Positions 1 through 6,154 of a stretch of 33,389 nt of DNA are shown in pieces; position 1 is the stretch's first letter, and each line of letters opens with the position of its first letter. Under the pieces are notes generated by a model. It was not told the DNA's origin. It made no database searches and was given only the letters and a program-made list of their open reading frames with translations. The stretch comes from Phycisphaerales bacterium (GTDB lineage Bacteria; Planctomycetota; Phycisphaerae; Phycisphaerales; SM1A02). A program made the translations under genes and the position numbers. The stretch covers positions 1 to 33,389 of the forward strand of contig DTSO01000050.1 in NCBI GenBank assembly GCA_012965315.1, in the 5' to 3' direction.

Positions 1-200
1 TCACGGAGCAATGGTTCAATTTGTTGCCCCTTGGGAATGGCTACGATGAGCATTGGTGGCTCTGTACTGCACTGTTGAACCCAGCTAGTCAGTATGCCGT
101 CACGAAATTTGTCGTGTGCGCATGTTAAAACAAAGGTTGCAGAGGGCAATAGCTGCAAGGCCTTGTGGATTAGTTGTGGATGGGCAGTTTCTTCAGCCAT
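1..200 (-). CDS. Flavin reductase-like domain protein (partial, N-terminus only)
   Basis: Only the first 66 codons are inside the window; the gene reads leftwards off the edge. The start is the ATG at 200-198. The translation begins MAEETAHPQL and continues with an ATFVLTCAHD stretch, then SWVQQCSTEPPM, then VAIPKGQQIEPLLR. The order 'hydrophobic strand, small turn, WVQQCS.EPP, strand, KG..IEPL' is characteristic of the FMN-binding split-barrel flavin reductase / flavoredoxin family. Members of that family bind FMN and often reduce it with NAD(P)H. It is divergent from mraZ across a 184-base gap. The substrate cannot be inferred from a fragment. The family call is fairly secure; full length and partner are unknown. 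Confidence 0.72.
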   Translation of the reverse strand, partial: MAEETAHPQLIHKALQLLPSATFVLTCAHDKFRDGILTSWVQQCSTEPPMLIVAIPKGQQIEPLLR

Positions 201-319
201 TTTATTTGGGGAACATAAAAAATGTCGGAACTACTTGTTCCTACAGTACTTAAGATGCCACAAAACGAGATAAATGCAACGTCCGAGAACTAACAACTTC
301 ATCTTTTTTTAACAAAGTG

Positions 320-348
320 TTGCAAAATGGGGAAAGGTGGGGTACTGT
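320..348 (+). promoter_or_regulatory. Candidate sigma70-type promoter of mraZ
   Basis: TTGCAA (320-325) and TACTGT (343-348) are separated by exactly 17 bases. The match to consensus is partial: 4/6 for the -35 and 3/6 for the -10. What favours it is that two MraZ boxes lie in the spacer and the third overlaps the -10 end, so bound MraZ would block polymerase. This is inference from position. Confidence 0.35.
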
Positions 349-360
349 GGGGGCGATTGG
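328..360 (+). promoter_or_regulatory. MraZ operator: TGGGG boxes at 10-base period
   Basis: TGGGG occurs at 328-332, 338-342 and 348-352, each starting exactly 10 bases after the previous one. A decayed fourth copy (TGG) is at 358-360. Tandem TGGGN boxes with 10-base spacing ahead of mraZ are the established binding site of the ring-shaped MraZ repressor, with successive subunits each contacting one box. The array ends about 25 bases before the mraZ start codon and overlaps the candidate promoter, which is consistent with autorepression. Confidence 0.85.
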
Positions 361-384
361 TAATGAAGAACCCAAAAGTACACC

Positions 385-846
385 ATGTTAATTGTAGGCG
401 AAACAGCACGATCTATCGACGAAAAACAGCGAATCTCTATACCAAAAGAGATGCGGGAGTTTTTTGCAATGGAGAATGGCCCCAGTATTGTCTATGCAAC
501 ACCTGGAGCAAATGGCTCAATTTGGTTATATCCAAAAGCGGCGTTCGAATCCAGAGCGAACGTTATGGAAAACTCGCTACTTCCCAACGAAGACGAAATG
601 GAACTCGAGCAAATACTGTTCTCTCAAACGACTCGTCTCGAGATAGACAAGTCGGGCAGAATTCGGTTGCCCGAAGTCTTACTCTCCTTCGTTGGAATAG
701 AAGCGCAAGCAATACTTTTAGGAGTTCGGGACCATCTCGAAGTAGTCAACCCAAAAAATTGGGAAGTGCAGAAACGAGAAGGATTGCCAAAACTGAAAGA
801 AATAATGGCTCGAATCAGAAACAAAAAAGAGGGGAAACCTTGCTGA
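385..846 (+). CDS. mraZ: Transcriptional regulator MraZ
   Basis: This 153-residue protein has the family's two SpoVT/AbrB-like halves. The first carries SIDEKQRISIPKEMRE near residues 10-25, with Q where DEKGR is usual. The second carries EIDKSGRIRLPEV near residues 86-98, followed by the LLGVRDHLEVVNPKNWE segment that is diagnostic of MraZ. MraZ is a DNA-binding repressor that normally controls its own division and cell-wall (dcw) operon. Here the operator upstream is well preserved, but no rsmH, ftsL or ftsI follows. Instead a structured non-coding stretch and terminator follow. The start ATG at 385 gives the standard N-terminus (MLIVGE...); only a weak ribosome binding site (GAAGAA) is visible. 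Length is normal for the family. Confidence 0.93.
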   Translation: MLIVGETARSIDEKQRISIPKEMREFFAMENGPSIVYATPGANGSIWLYPKAAFESRANVMENSLLPNEDEMELEQILFSQTTRLEIDKSGRIRLPEVLLSFVGIEAQAILLGVRDHLEVVNPKNWEVQKREGLPKLKEIMARIRNKKEGKPC

Positions 847-869
847 TGGGTTCGAGGCAACACATTTTG

Positions 870-1149
870 ATTTCTAACGCTGAGCAAGGACGCTCGGCTC
901 GCAAGGGGGAGGGCGTCAGGGACGATGCAACCACCTTGCATGAAATATACGCAGTAAATACTGCACAAAGTGAGTCAAGGATGACTCGCAATCGAGAAAG
1001 TACCAGCACGGACGCACGGTACTAATCAACCCTGGTTCTCGACTCAAGACCGAGTCGAGAACTATTCCTCAAGTCGGTCGAGCGAAATGCTCGACTACCT
1101 TCCCTTTTGACCCTCGGCATGACCCACCACATGCCGCGGGTCATTTTTT
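870..1149 (+). ncRNA. Candidate CsrA-sequestering RNA (CsrB/RsmZ-like) or long structured mraZ 3' UTR
   Basis: No credible protein is encoded between the mraZ stop (846) and the terminator (1109-1149), but the plus strand folds into a series of hairpins. Four have a hexaloop closed by C-G and matching the CsrA target A-N-GGA-C/U. They are 879-898 (7-bp stem, loop AAGGAC), 913-928 (5-bp, loop AGGGAC), 970-989 (7-bp, loop AAGGAU) and 1006-1015, stacked on a 6-bp stem 999-1004/1018-1023 (loop ACGGAC). Known CsrB, CsrC and RsmY/Z RNAs present repeated GGA motifs in hairpin loops to titrate CsrA. The SELEX-defined optimum contains CARGGAUG, which the third hairpin matches exactly. Further stable hairpins without GGA are at 1033-1064 (13-bp stem, loop AAGACC) and 1077-1095. 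csrA lies next door, convergent. The 5' end is not defined: no convincing separate promoter was found, so it may be processed from the mraZ transcript. Confidence 0.6.
1109..1149 (+). terminator. Intrinsic terminator of the mraZ / candidate sRNA transcript
   Basis: GACCC (1109-1113) pairs with GGGTC (1138-1142), and GGCATG (1116-1121) pairs with CATGCC (1130-1135). One mismatch interrupts the stem, the loop has 8 bases, and six T residues follow at 1144-1149. There is no matching A-run on the left, so it acts on plus-strand transcripts rather than on csrA. It shows that a transcript runs through the non-coding stretch after mraZ. Confidence 0.85.
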
Positions 1150-1154
1150 ATGCA

Positions 1155-1373
1155 TTATTCGTTTGAAGCTGGGCGAATTTTACCAGCAATCGCAGGGCCA
1201 TTTTTGGTAATTTCTTCAGCAACCTCATGCCGATGAACCGGGACCTCTCTTGGGAAATCGAATGCAATTCGAACTCGGTCGCCTTTGATTGAGGCAATGC
1301 GAACAACTCCTAGTGGATTTGCTGGATCACCAATAACAACCTCTTCCCCTTCTCTTCTTGTAATTACGAGCAT
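1155..1373 (-). CDS. csrA: Carbon storage regulator CsrA
   Basis: This 72-residue protein begins MLVITRREGEEVVIGD, the canonical CsrA N-terminus. It carries the second RNA-contact region as FPREVPVHRHEV, with R48 equivalent to Arg44 of the E. coli protein. CsrA is a dimeric RNA-binding protein that binds GGA motifs in mRNA leaders and blocks or promotes translation. A short insertion (DPANPLG) lengthens the loop before the second strand, so the protein is slightly longer than the usual 61-70 residues. The start is supported by AGGAGG 8-9 bases upstream. Two GGA triplets in the leader, one inside the ribosome binding site hairpin, suggest autoregulation. No fliW, the protein antagonist of CsrA in many bacteria, is seen in this window. 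The gene is convergent with the candidate sponge RNA. Confidence 0.95.
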   Translation of the reverse strand: MLVITRREGEEVVIGDPANPLGVVRIASIKGDRVRIAFDFPREVPVHRHEVAEEITKNGPAIAGKIRPASNE

Positions 1374-1376
1374 AAC

Positions 1377-1392
1377 GCGAACCTCCTGTCGC
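1377..1392 (-). promoter_or_regulatory. csrA ribosome binding site in a small GGA-loop hairpin
   Basis: Read on the minus strand, GCGA (1392-1389) can pair with UCGC (1380-1377), leaving an 8-base loop CAGGAGGU that contains the Shine-Dalgarno sequence and a GGA. A second GGA lies 13 bases further upstream at 1400-1398. Two GGA sites, one over the ribosome binding site, is the arrangement by which CsrA represses its own translation elsewhere. The stem is short (4 bp), so this is suggestive only. A stronger hairpin (CGCGCA/UGCGCG, 1412-1426) lies further up in the leader. Confidence 0.45.
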
Positions 1393-1550
1393 CACTTCCA
1401 TTTAGAAATATCGCGCAGCCTGCGCGAACCACCATTAGGTATGGTAGCAAAGAAATAGCAAAAATATGTATCTAAAATTGGAGAATTTGCTTCACTGCTC
1501 CTTCATAACCCATTTACTGGCAATATGTTGCGTTATTGAACGTGTAGGTG

Positions 1551-1808
1551 TTATTCCACAGCTTCAACGCATGTAACTACAGTAATTCGGTCTTTCAGCG
1601 TTGTTTCAATGGTTGTTTGAAGGGTCATGCCAAGGGAAGGGCAACCAATGCAGGCACCCAAGAAGCGAATGGAGACGACTCCAGATGCATCCACAGCAAC
1701 GAGTTCGATGTCTCCCCCATCAGCTTGAATTGCTGGCCTAATTAACTCAATGACAGCATTGACTTCATCGAATATAGGGGAATTGGATTTTGTGTTTTCG
1801 TTCGTCAT
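1551..1808 (-). CDS. NifU C-terminal (Nfu-type) Fe-S scaffold protein
   Basis: This 85-residue single-domain protein contains the Nfu signature. A helix ending RPAIQADGGDIELV (about residues 24-37) is followed by the cysteine pair GACIGCPS, with C53 and C56. In the family a CxxC from each of two subunits coordinates a 4Fe-4S cluster that is passed to target proteins. The length is that of a stand-alone Nfu domain, without the A-type domain of NfuA. It is separated from csrA by 177 bases and divergent from the operon starting at 1865. A cysteine desulfurase elsewhere in the window (16316-17488) could feed the same pathway, but the genes are not linked in an operon. Confidence 0.88.
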   Translation of the reverse strand: MTNENTKSNSPIFDEVNAVIELIRPAIQADGGDIELVAVDASGVVSIRFLGACIGCPSLGMTLQTTIETTLKDRITVVTCVEAVE

Positions 1809-1864
1809 CTTGCTAAATGGTACGCTGAAGTCGTTTTCTCTGCTAGCGGTTGTACACTGTAAAC

Positions 1865-3283
1865 ATGATTCGATTATTGCTTATTTCTATTTTTGTTTCT
1901 TTACTACTGTTTAACTGTGGAGGACAGACGATTCACAATCCCAGCGCAACGCTCAAGGAGATAGGTCGTCCGTCGAGTGTGCATATAGAAGCAATGGCGA
2001 TGCTTGACGTAAATGTTGGAAAGGCAGATACAAACTACCAAGCCATAATGCAGCGAATGCTCTGGGTTCCCGGTTACACAAATGAAGCGAGGTTAGAGGC
2101 ATTAGCACGTCTTTGGTTCATTGATAGAGAAGGCACTATCCGAACAATTCGTCAACGACTCTCTCGTTTGGATAACCCGACTTGGTTGAAAGGGCTTTGC
2201 AAGTGGATTGCAGATGAAGATGTAAAAGAGTTGGACGAAGCGCTCATTAGTTCATGGGCGAATAAATCTTTCTTAATGCAAACAGACAACGAGCGTCCAG
2301 AGTATTTGGCGCTAGTTCAAATGTACGATGAAACGGTAATTGCAGATTTGATTTTTGATTCTATGCTCCAAGAGAAAAAAGCATGGAAACAAAGTTATCG
2401 AACTCGTTGTTGGGAATTACTTCACCGTCTATCGCAACGCGACCGTTTAATTGCACTATTGGAAGAAACGACCTTTGACGAAGATGATTTGTTTTTTATT
2501 GACTTACAAAAAGCAAAAAATGAATTAGGCATAGTTCCGTTATGCCGTGAAGAAATATTATGGATTCGTGAATTGTCAAAACCAGAGTACAGTTCGTTTT
2601 GGGGAGAAGCAGTAGAAGCACTCAACGAACTCGACATAGATCGACGGTCAGAAATAGAAATGCGAGATATTCCGATTGCAGTTTCGTTAAAACGACACGG
2701 CGGGGATAGTGCATTTTCAAGATCAGTTCCAGCGATGCTACGCGAGATAGCTACGCGAACTGATAACCAAAAGCATTACACTGAAACAAAGGGCGGTGGT
2801 CAATATGTTCCTGGAAGTGAACGGTTAAAAACTTACAGAGACAAATTAACATGGGGTGATGCAGTTGCGCTTGAGATGGTGATCGCGGCTCTTGATGTAC
2901 CTCAAGTACGCGAGCATCTGTTTGATTATGCAATACGAGATAATTTGGACGTGACGACTGAATACGGCGGAGTGCTTGCCCTAGATAAAAAGGGCAGGTT
3001 TGAAGTCCTTGAATTTAAGCCGAAGGTTCGGCATCATGATCGTAGATTTAATGCATCGCAAGAAATGTTCGACGCCGCATACACCGCACTATTTCATTTT
3101 CATTTTCACGCACAGAAACTGAGGAATGGCGACCACGCAGGCCCAGGCGTGGGTGATAAAAATTATGCAAACAATACTCGTGCAAATTGCCTTGTATTTA
3201 CATTTGTTGATAAAGATACTTTAAACGTTGATTTTTACAGGCATGGTGGAATTGTGATTGACTTAGGCACGATTTCCAAATAA
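1865..3283 (+). CDS. Putative lipoprotein with JAMM-like C-terminal region, unknown function
   Basis: The ATG at 1865 is preferred over a TTG 15 bases upstream because it gives MIRLLLISIFVSLLLFNCGG, a hydrophobic leader ending at Cys18. The -1 residue is Asn, so the lipobox is imperfect and a plain signal peptide is possible. Residues about 25-330 are helical and not recognised. The C-terminal 110 residues show the order TEYGG (E366), then a hydrophobic strand ending HFHFH (H411, H413, H415), then GPGVGD (D431), then a CLVFTFV strand and FYRHGGIVIDLG. The spacing of E, HxH, a small residue and D resembles JAB1/MPN/Mov34 (JAMM) metalloproteases, with Gly where Ser is usual. That resemblance is my inference. 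The stop codon overlaps the start of the M48 peptidase gene by one base, so the two are probably translated together. Confidence 0.6.
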   Translation: MIRLLLISIFVSLLLFNCGGQTIHNPSATLKEIGRPSSVHIEAMAMLDVNVGKADTNYQAIMQRMLWVPGYTNEARLEALARLWFIDREGTIRTIRQRLSRLDNPTWLKGLCKWIADEDVKELDEALISSWANKSFLMQTDNERPEYLALVQMYDETVIADLIFDSMLQEKKAWKQSYRTRCWELLHRLSQRDRLIALLEETTFDEDDLFFIDLQKAKNELGIVPLCREEILWIRELSKPEYSSFWGEAVEALNELDIDRRSEIEMRDIPIAVSLKRHGGDSAFSRSVPAMLREIATRTDNQKHYTETKGGGQYVPGSERLKTYRDKLTWGDAVALEMVIAALDVPQVREHLFDYAIRDNLDVTTEYGGVLALDKKGRFEVLEFKPKVRHHDRRFNASQEMFDAAYTALFHFHFHAQKLRNGDHAGPGVGDKNYANNTRANCLVFTFVDKDTLNVDFYRHGGIVIDLGTISK

Positions 3284-4497
3284 TGATTCGACCAATTTCT
3301 TTATTTTTACTTCTTATGATTGTATTAGCCGGTAGAAAAACCGCCGATGGAATGCAACTGAGTGAACTTGGTCTTCTTATTTGCTTATGTATTGTGCCAT
3401 TGTGTGCAATCGTCGCAATGCGGTTCGAAAAATATACAAAAGTTGTTCCGTTGTACGCGACATTTATACTTTTGCTTAGTCTGTATTTAGCGATTGAAAA
3501 CTTTGGTTGGAAATTTTTCCTAGAAAAACAATTTGGTACTAATGAACTTTTGATTGGTTCTTTAATACTACTGCCGACAATACTATGGTTACTTATTCTT
3601 TGGTGGATTTCATCTCCGATTGCTAATAGACTTTCGTGGGTTTCACATCGGCTTCGATTAGACGTTTTGCTCCTTTTGATTCCAGTGTTTTTGTTTTTTA
3701 TGGTTGAAGAAATTGCAACTGGACTAAACTTTGGCGAAGATGTACGAAGTGTTGTGGAATTAGGTGCTTTTTTGTTATTGCTTGCCTTTATGCCATTTCT
3801 TATGACGTTTATTCTTTCAGCAAAACAAATGGAAAATTATTCCTTACGAACTGCGATAATGGAGGTGGCAGCACGTGCGCGCATCCGAAATTCAAAAGTA
3901 TATGTTTGGAATACGCATAATCGAATCATGAACGCGTTTGCGACAGGACTTATATTACAACCAAAACTCGTAGTTTTGACAGATAAGTTAATCACTCGAT
4001 TAACTCCTAGGGAACTATTAGCAGTCACCGCACATGAATACGCCCATCACAAATATTTGCATACAACCTTTCTTGTCCTAACTGCTTTTGTTTCTATGAG
4101 AGTGATGAGTATTGTGTTTCCACTTCTTGGTGCATCTAATTCAAATAACTCAGTACAAGTTGTTCAGTTAGTCTTAACCATTCTTGCAATTATTCTTGTC
4201 TCGCGACAATTCGAACGCCAAGCAGACGCATATTCGGCGTTGGAAATGTCCAAAAACTCCGATGGAGAAATAACAGAAGAAGGTGGAAGTGCACTTGCGG
4301 ATGCACTCGGAGCGATTGCATTCGCTCAGAGCATAAAACCAACTGTATTTGATTTATTGCATGGTTCAATTGCCTCTCGGCAACAGTACTTACTTGGGAT
4401 AATTGGTTCAAAGTATTCAGCAATAGCCGTGAACAAAAGAGTATTTTGGTTAAAATTGGGACTGGCAATCATTTTAGTTGGAACTTTTTTCCTATGA
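3283..4497 (+). CDS. M48-family membrane zinc metallopeptidase (HtpX/Ste24-like)
   Basis: This 404-residue protein has hydrophobic segments near residues 5-17, 28-46, 53-72, 90-110, 127-145 and 160-180. A protease domain follows: NAFATG (217-222), a helix with TPRELLAVTAHEYAHH containing the HExxH zinc motif (251-255), two more membrane segments, and ERQAD (311-315), whose Glu is the third zinc ligand. This is the order found in HtpX/Ste24 M48 peptidases, which cleave membrane or misfolded envelope proteins. The substrate is unknown. The start ATG overlaps the preceding stop (TAATG), and the stop overlaps the dapF-like start (ATGA), giving a tightly coupled operon. The long N-terminal membrane region makes it Ste24-like rather than a classic 290-residue HtpX. 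Confidence 0.85.
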   Translation: MIRPISLFLLLMIVLAGRKTADGMQLSELGLLICLCIVPLCAIVAMRFEKYTKVVPLYATFILLLSLYLAIENFGWKFFLEKQFGTNELLIGSLILLPTILWLLILWWISSPIANRLSWVSHRLRLDVLLLLIPVFLFFMVEEIATGLNFGEDVRSVVELGAFLLLLAFMPFLMTFILSAKQMENYSLRTAIMEVAARARIRNSKVYVWNTHNRIMNAFATGLILQPKLVVLTDKLITRLTPRELLAVTAHEYAHHKYLHTTFLVLTAFVSMRVMSIVFPLLGASNSNNSVQVVQLVLTILAIILVSRQFERQADAYSALEMSKNSDGEITEEGGSALADALGAIAFAQSIKPTVFDLLHGSIASRQQYLLGIIGSKYSAIAVNKRVFWLKLGLAIILVGTFFL

Positions 4498-5210
4498 CAC
4501 ATAAAAACATTCTTTTTATGCATGGAGCAAGCAACAGATTCCTTGTTCATTTTGGCGATTCGAAACCATCAGCTCTGTTGAAAGAACTCAATGGTGCTGA
4601 CGGGCTTTTACTTGTTGAAGAAGATGCAGAATCTGATGCATTCATGCGCATTTATAATGCCGATGGTAGCGAAGCAGAACAGTGCGGGAACGGTTTGCGA
4701 TGCGTTGCATTGCATTTAGTCCGAAGCAAATTAATCGAAGGTAGTGCAGTTACTATTCGAACTCTTTCGGGCAGCAATTTGTGTGTCGTACGCGAAGATT
4801 GTAATGAAGTTGAAGTTACGCTGTGTGTCCCAACTCTCGAAACGTATTCAATTGAATCGTATCCTGAACTTGCTTTCATACAAATGGGCAATCCTAATGC
4901 GGTGTTGTGGACAGAAGACGACCCATTAAAAGTACGGGAAGAGGTTGGCGAGTTACTTTCGCGCATGGAACAATTTCCAAATGGAATGAATATTCATATT
5001 GCTCGTCGGGATGGCGATCAATATGCTACTTGTGCTTCCTATGAACGCGGTGTTGGTAATACGCACGCATCCGGAACGGGTGGAGCATCGGTGTTTGTTG
5101 CTTCTGGCGCACAGGGTCCATTTTATGTGTCGAGTACAGGCGGTACGCTAACTTACCGTTATAACGAAAAAGGTGAAGTGTTAATGGCTGGACCTGCAGG
5201 TTATGAATGA
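4494..5210 (+). CDS. DapF-like diaminopimelate epimerase-fold protein lacking the second catalytic Cys
   Basis: The start at 4494 overlaps the upstream stop as ATGA and gives MTHKNILFMHGASNRF, which aligns with the family's MHGLGNDF opening. The protein is 238 residues, shorter than the usual 270-280. Preserved features are N14, NADGSEAEQCGNG with the first catalytic Cys (C64), GNPNAV with N133, FPNGMN, and the substrate-binding pair E184-R185 in YERGVGNT. The second base, normally Cys in ACGTG, is Ser (S193 in HASGTGG). DapF interconverts LL- and meso-diaminopimelate with two cysteines acting from opposite faces. With one missing, the protein may be a weak epimerase, a one-sided enzyme or a divergent isomerase. 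The gene overlaps tilS tail to tail by 10 bases. Confidence 0.75.
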   Translation: MTHKNILFMHGASNRFLVHFGDSKPSALLKELNGADGLLLVEEDAESDAFMRIYNADGSEAEQCGNGLRCVALHLVRSKLIEGSAVTIRTLSGSNLCVVREDCNEVEVTLCVPTLETYSIESYPELAFIQMGNPNAVLWTEDDPLKVREEVGELLSRMEQFPNGMNIHIARRDGDQYATCASYERGVGNTHASGTGGASVFVASGAQGPFYVSSTGGTLTYRYNEKGEVLMAGPAGYE

Positions 5211-6154
5211 TGAATTATTACTTTTTTAGAAGTAACAGTTGCTGAATATCCATTTTGTAATTGAAACGTTCTCGGTTCTGTGTTTGAATCAACGATTGCA
5301 TCGCGTATAGATTGAATAGATTCAAAAGTGGAGCGTTCGCCAATAGCTTTTTGCAACGCTGCATCAATTATTGGAATCGGCAGTTTGGCGAATGTCACTC
5401 GGTCCCACTCATTTCCTCGGGGCACGGTTGCGTCGAATGTATCAACAGCAGCGTGCAACATCGTTGAAGCATTGGACGCATGTCTATCTGCAGAATTCCA
5501 CAACTCTCTTAAAATTGGAATGACGTCCTGTCGTAATCGGCCACGGGGCGTTGTGCTGTTCTGATTTGTTGGGTCTTCGCACCATTTGATTTGGCCTAGG
5601 TTGCAAATTGAAATGAGTTCGTTTTTTTCAACATGAAGAAGGGGTCTGAACAAAACAATTGAATCGGATAATGGTCTGGAAGCTGCAATGCCGGAAAGTT
5701 TTCGTAAACCCCCGCCACGGCAGAGCGCCATCAACATCGTTTCAAGTTGATCTTCAGCATGATGAGCAACCGCGACTGCATTGAAACCGAGCGCTGTTGC
5801 CGTTGCTTGTAGTGCTTCGTACCGTACCTTCCTAGCGCCTGCTGCTATAGAGCCGTTTTCTGGTGTGACGGTTACTCTTGTGGAAATACAATGAACGCCA
5901 AGAGATTCGCAGAGCGTTTCCACCATCTTTTGTTCCTCATCGGATTCATCTCGAAGTCCGTGATGAATGTGGGCTACAGCTACTTTATACTTTGCACTTT
6001 CCTGTAATGCGCCCGCACAGCAAAGAAGTAGAAGCGCCACAGAATCTGCACCACCACTTACGCCAACAAGAACATCTTGGTTTCCGATTGCTTTTCGTAC
6101 CGTGGCAACAAGTTGATGCCTGCGTACCGCAAGTGGAACCGCCTGCTTGTTCAT
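5201..6154 (-). CDS. tilS: tRNA(Ile)-lysidine synthase
   Basis: This is a PP-loop ATPase of 317 residues from the ATG at 6154-6152, which overlaps the serS stop as ATGA. An in-frame ATG 21 bases further upstream is possible but lies inside serS. The ATP-binding motif SGGADS is at residues 33-38, followed by VAHIHHGLRDESDEE, the family's conserved HHGLR block, and later AVAVAHHAEDQLETMLM, the second family signature. TilS attaches lysine to C34 of the AUA-decoding tRNA-Ile and is essential in bacteria that use this tRNA. The protein is short, with little room for the extra C-terminal domains of the E. coli enzyme. It is the last gene of a minus-strand run. Confidence 0.92.
   Translation of the reverse strand: MNKQAVPLAVRRHQLVATVRKAIGNQDVLVGVSGGADSVALLLLCCAGALQESAKYKVAVAHIHHGLRDESDEEQKMVETLCESLGVHCISTRVTVTPENGSIAAGARKVRYEALQATATALGFNAVAVAHHAEDQLETMLMALCRGGGLRKLSGIAASRPLSDSIVLFRPLLHVEKNELISICNLGQIKWCEDPTNQNSTTPRGRLRQDVIPILRELWNSADRHASNASTMLHAAVDTFDATVPRGNEWDRVTFAKLPIPIIDAALQKAIGERSTFESIQSIRDAIVDSNTEPRTFQLQNGYSATVTSKKVIIHHS

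Noticed and set aside
840-868. TTGCTG ... CATTTT as a separate promoter for the candidate RNA
   Set aside because: The -35 is fair but the -10 is a poor match at the right spacing; not reported as a promoter.
815-1009. Minus-strand frame beginning MLVLSRLR, reminiscent of a CsrA start
   Set aside because: Only the first few residues resemble CsrA; the rest has no KGxxVRIG or VHRxE blocks, there is no ribosome binding site, and it lies opposite the structured RNA.
327-1025. A 232-codon open frame on the plus strand spanning mraZ and the region after it
   Set aside because: It is out of frame with the clear mraZ gene, has an unnatural Arg/Asn/Ser-rich composition, starts inside the MraZ operator and matches no family; it is a shadow.
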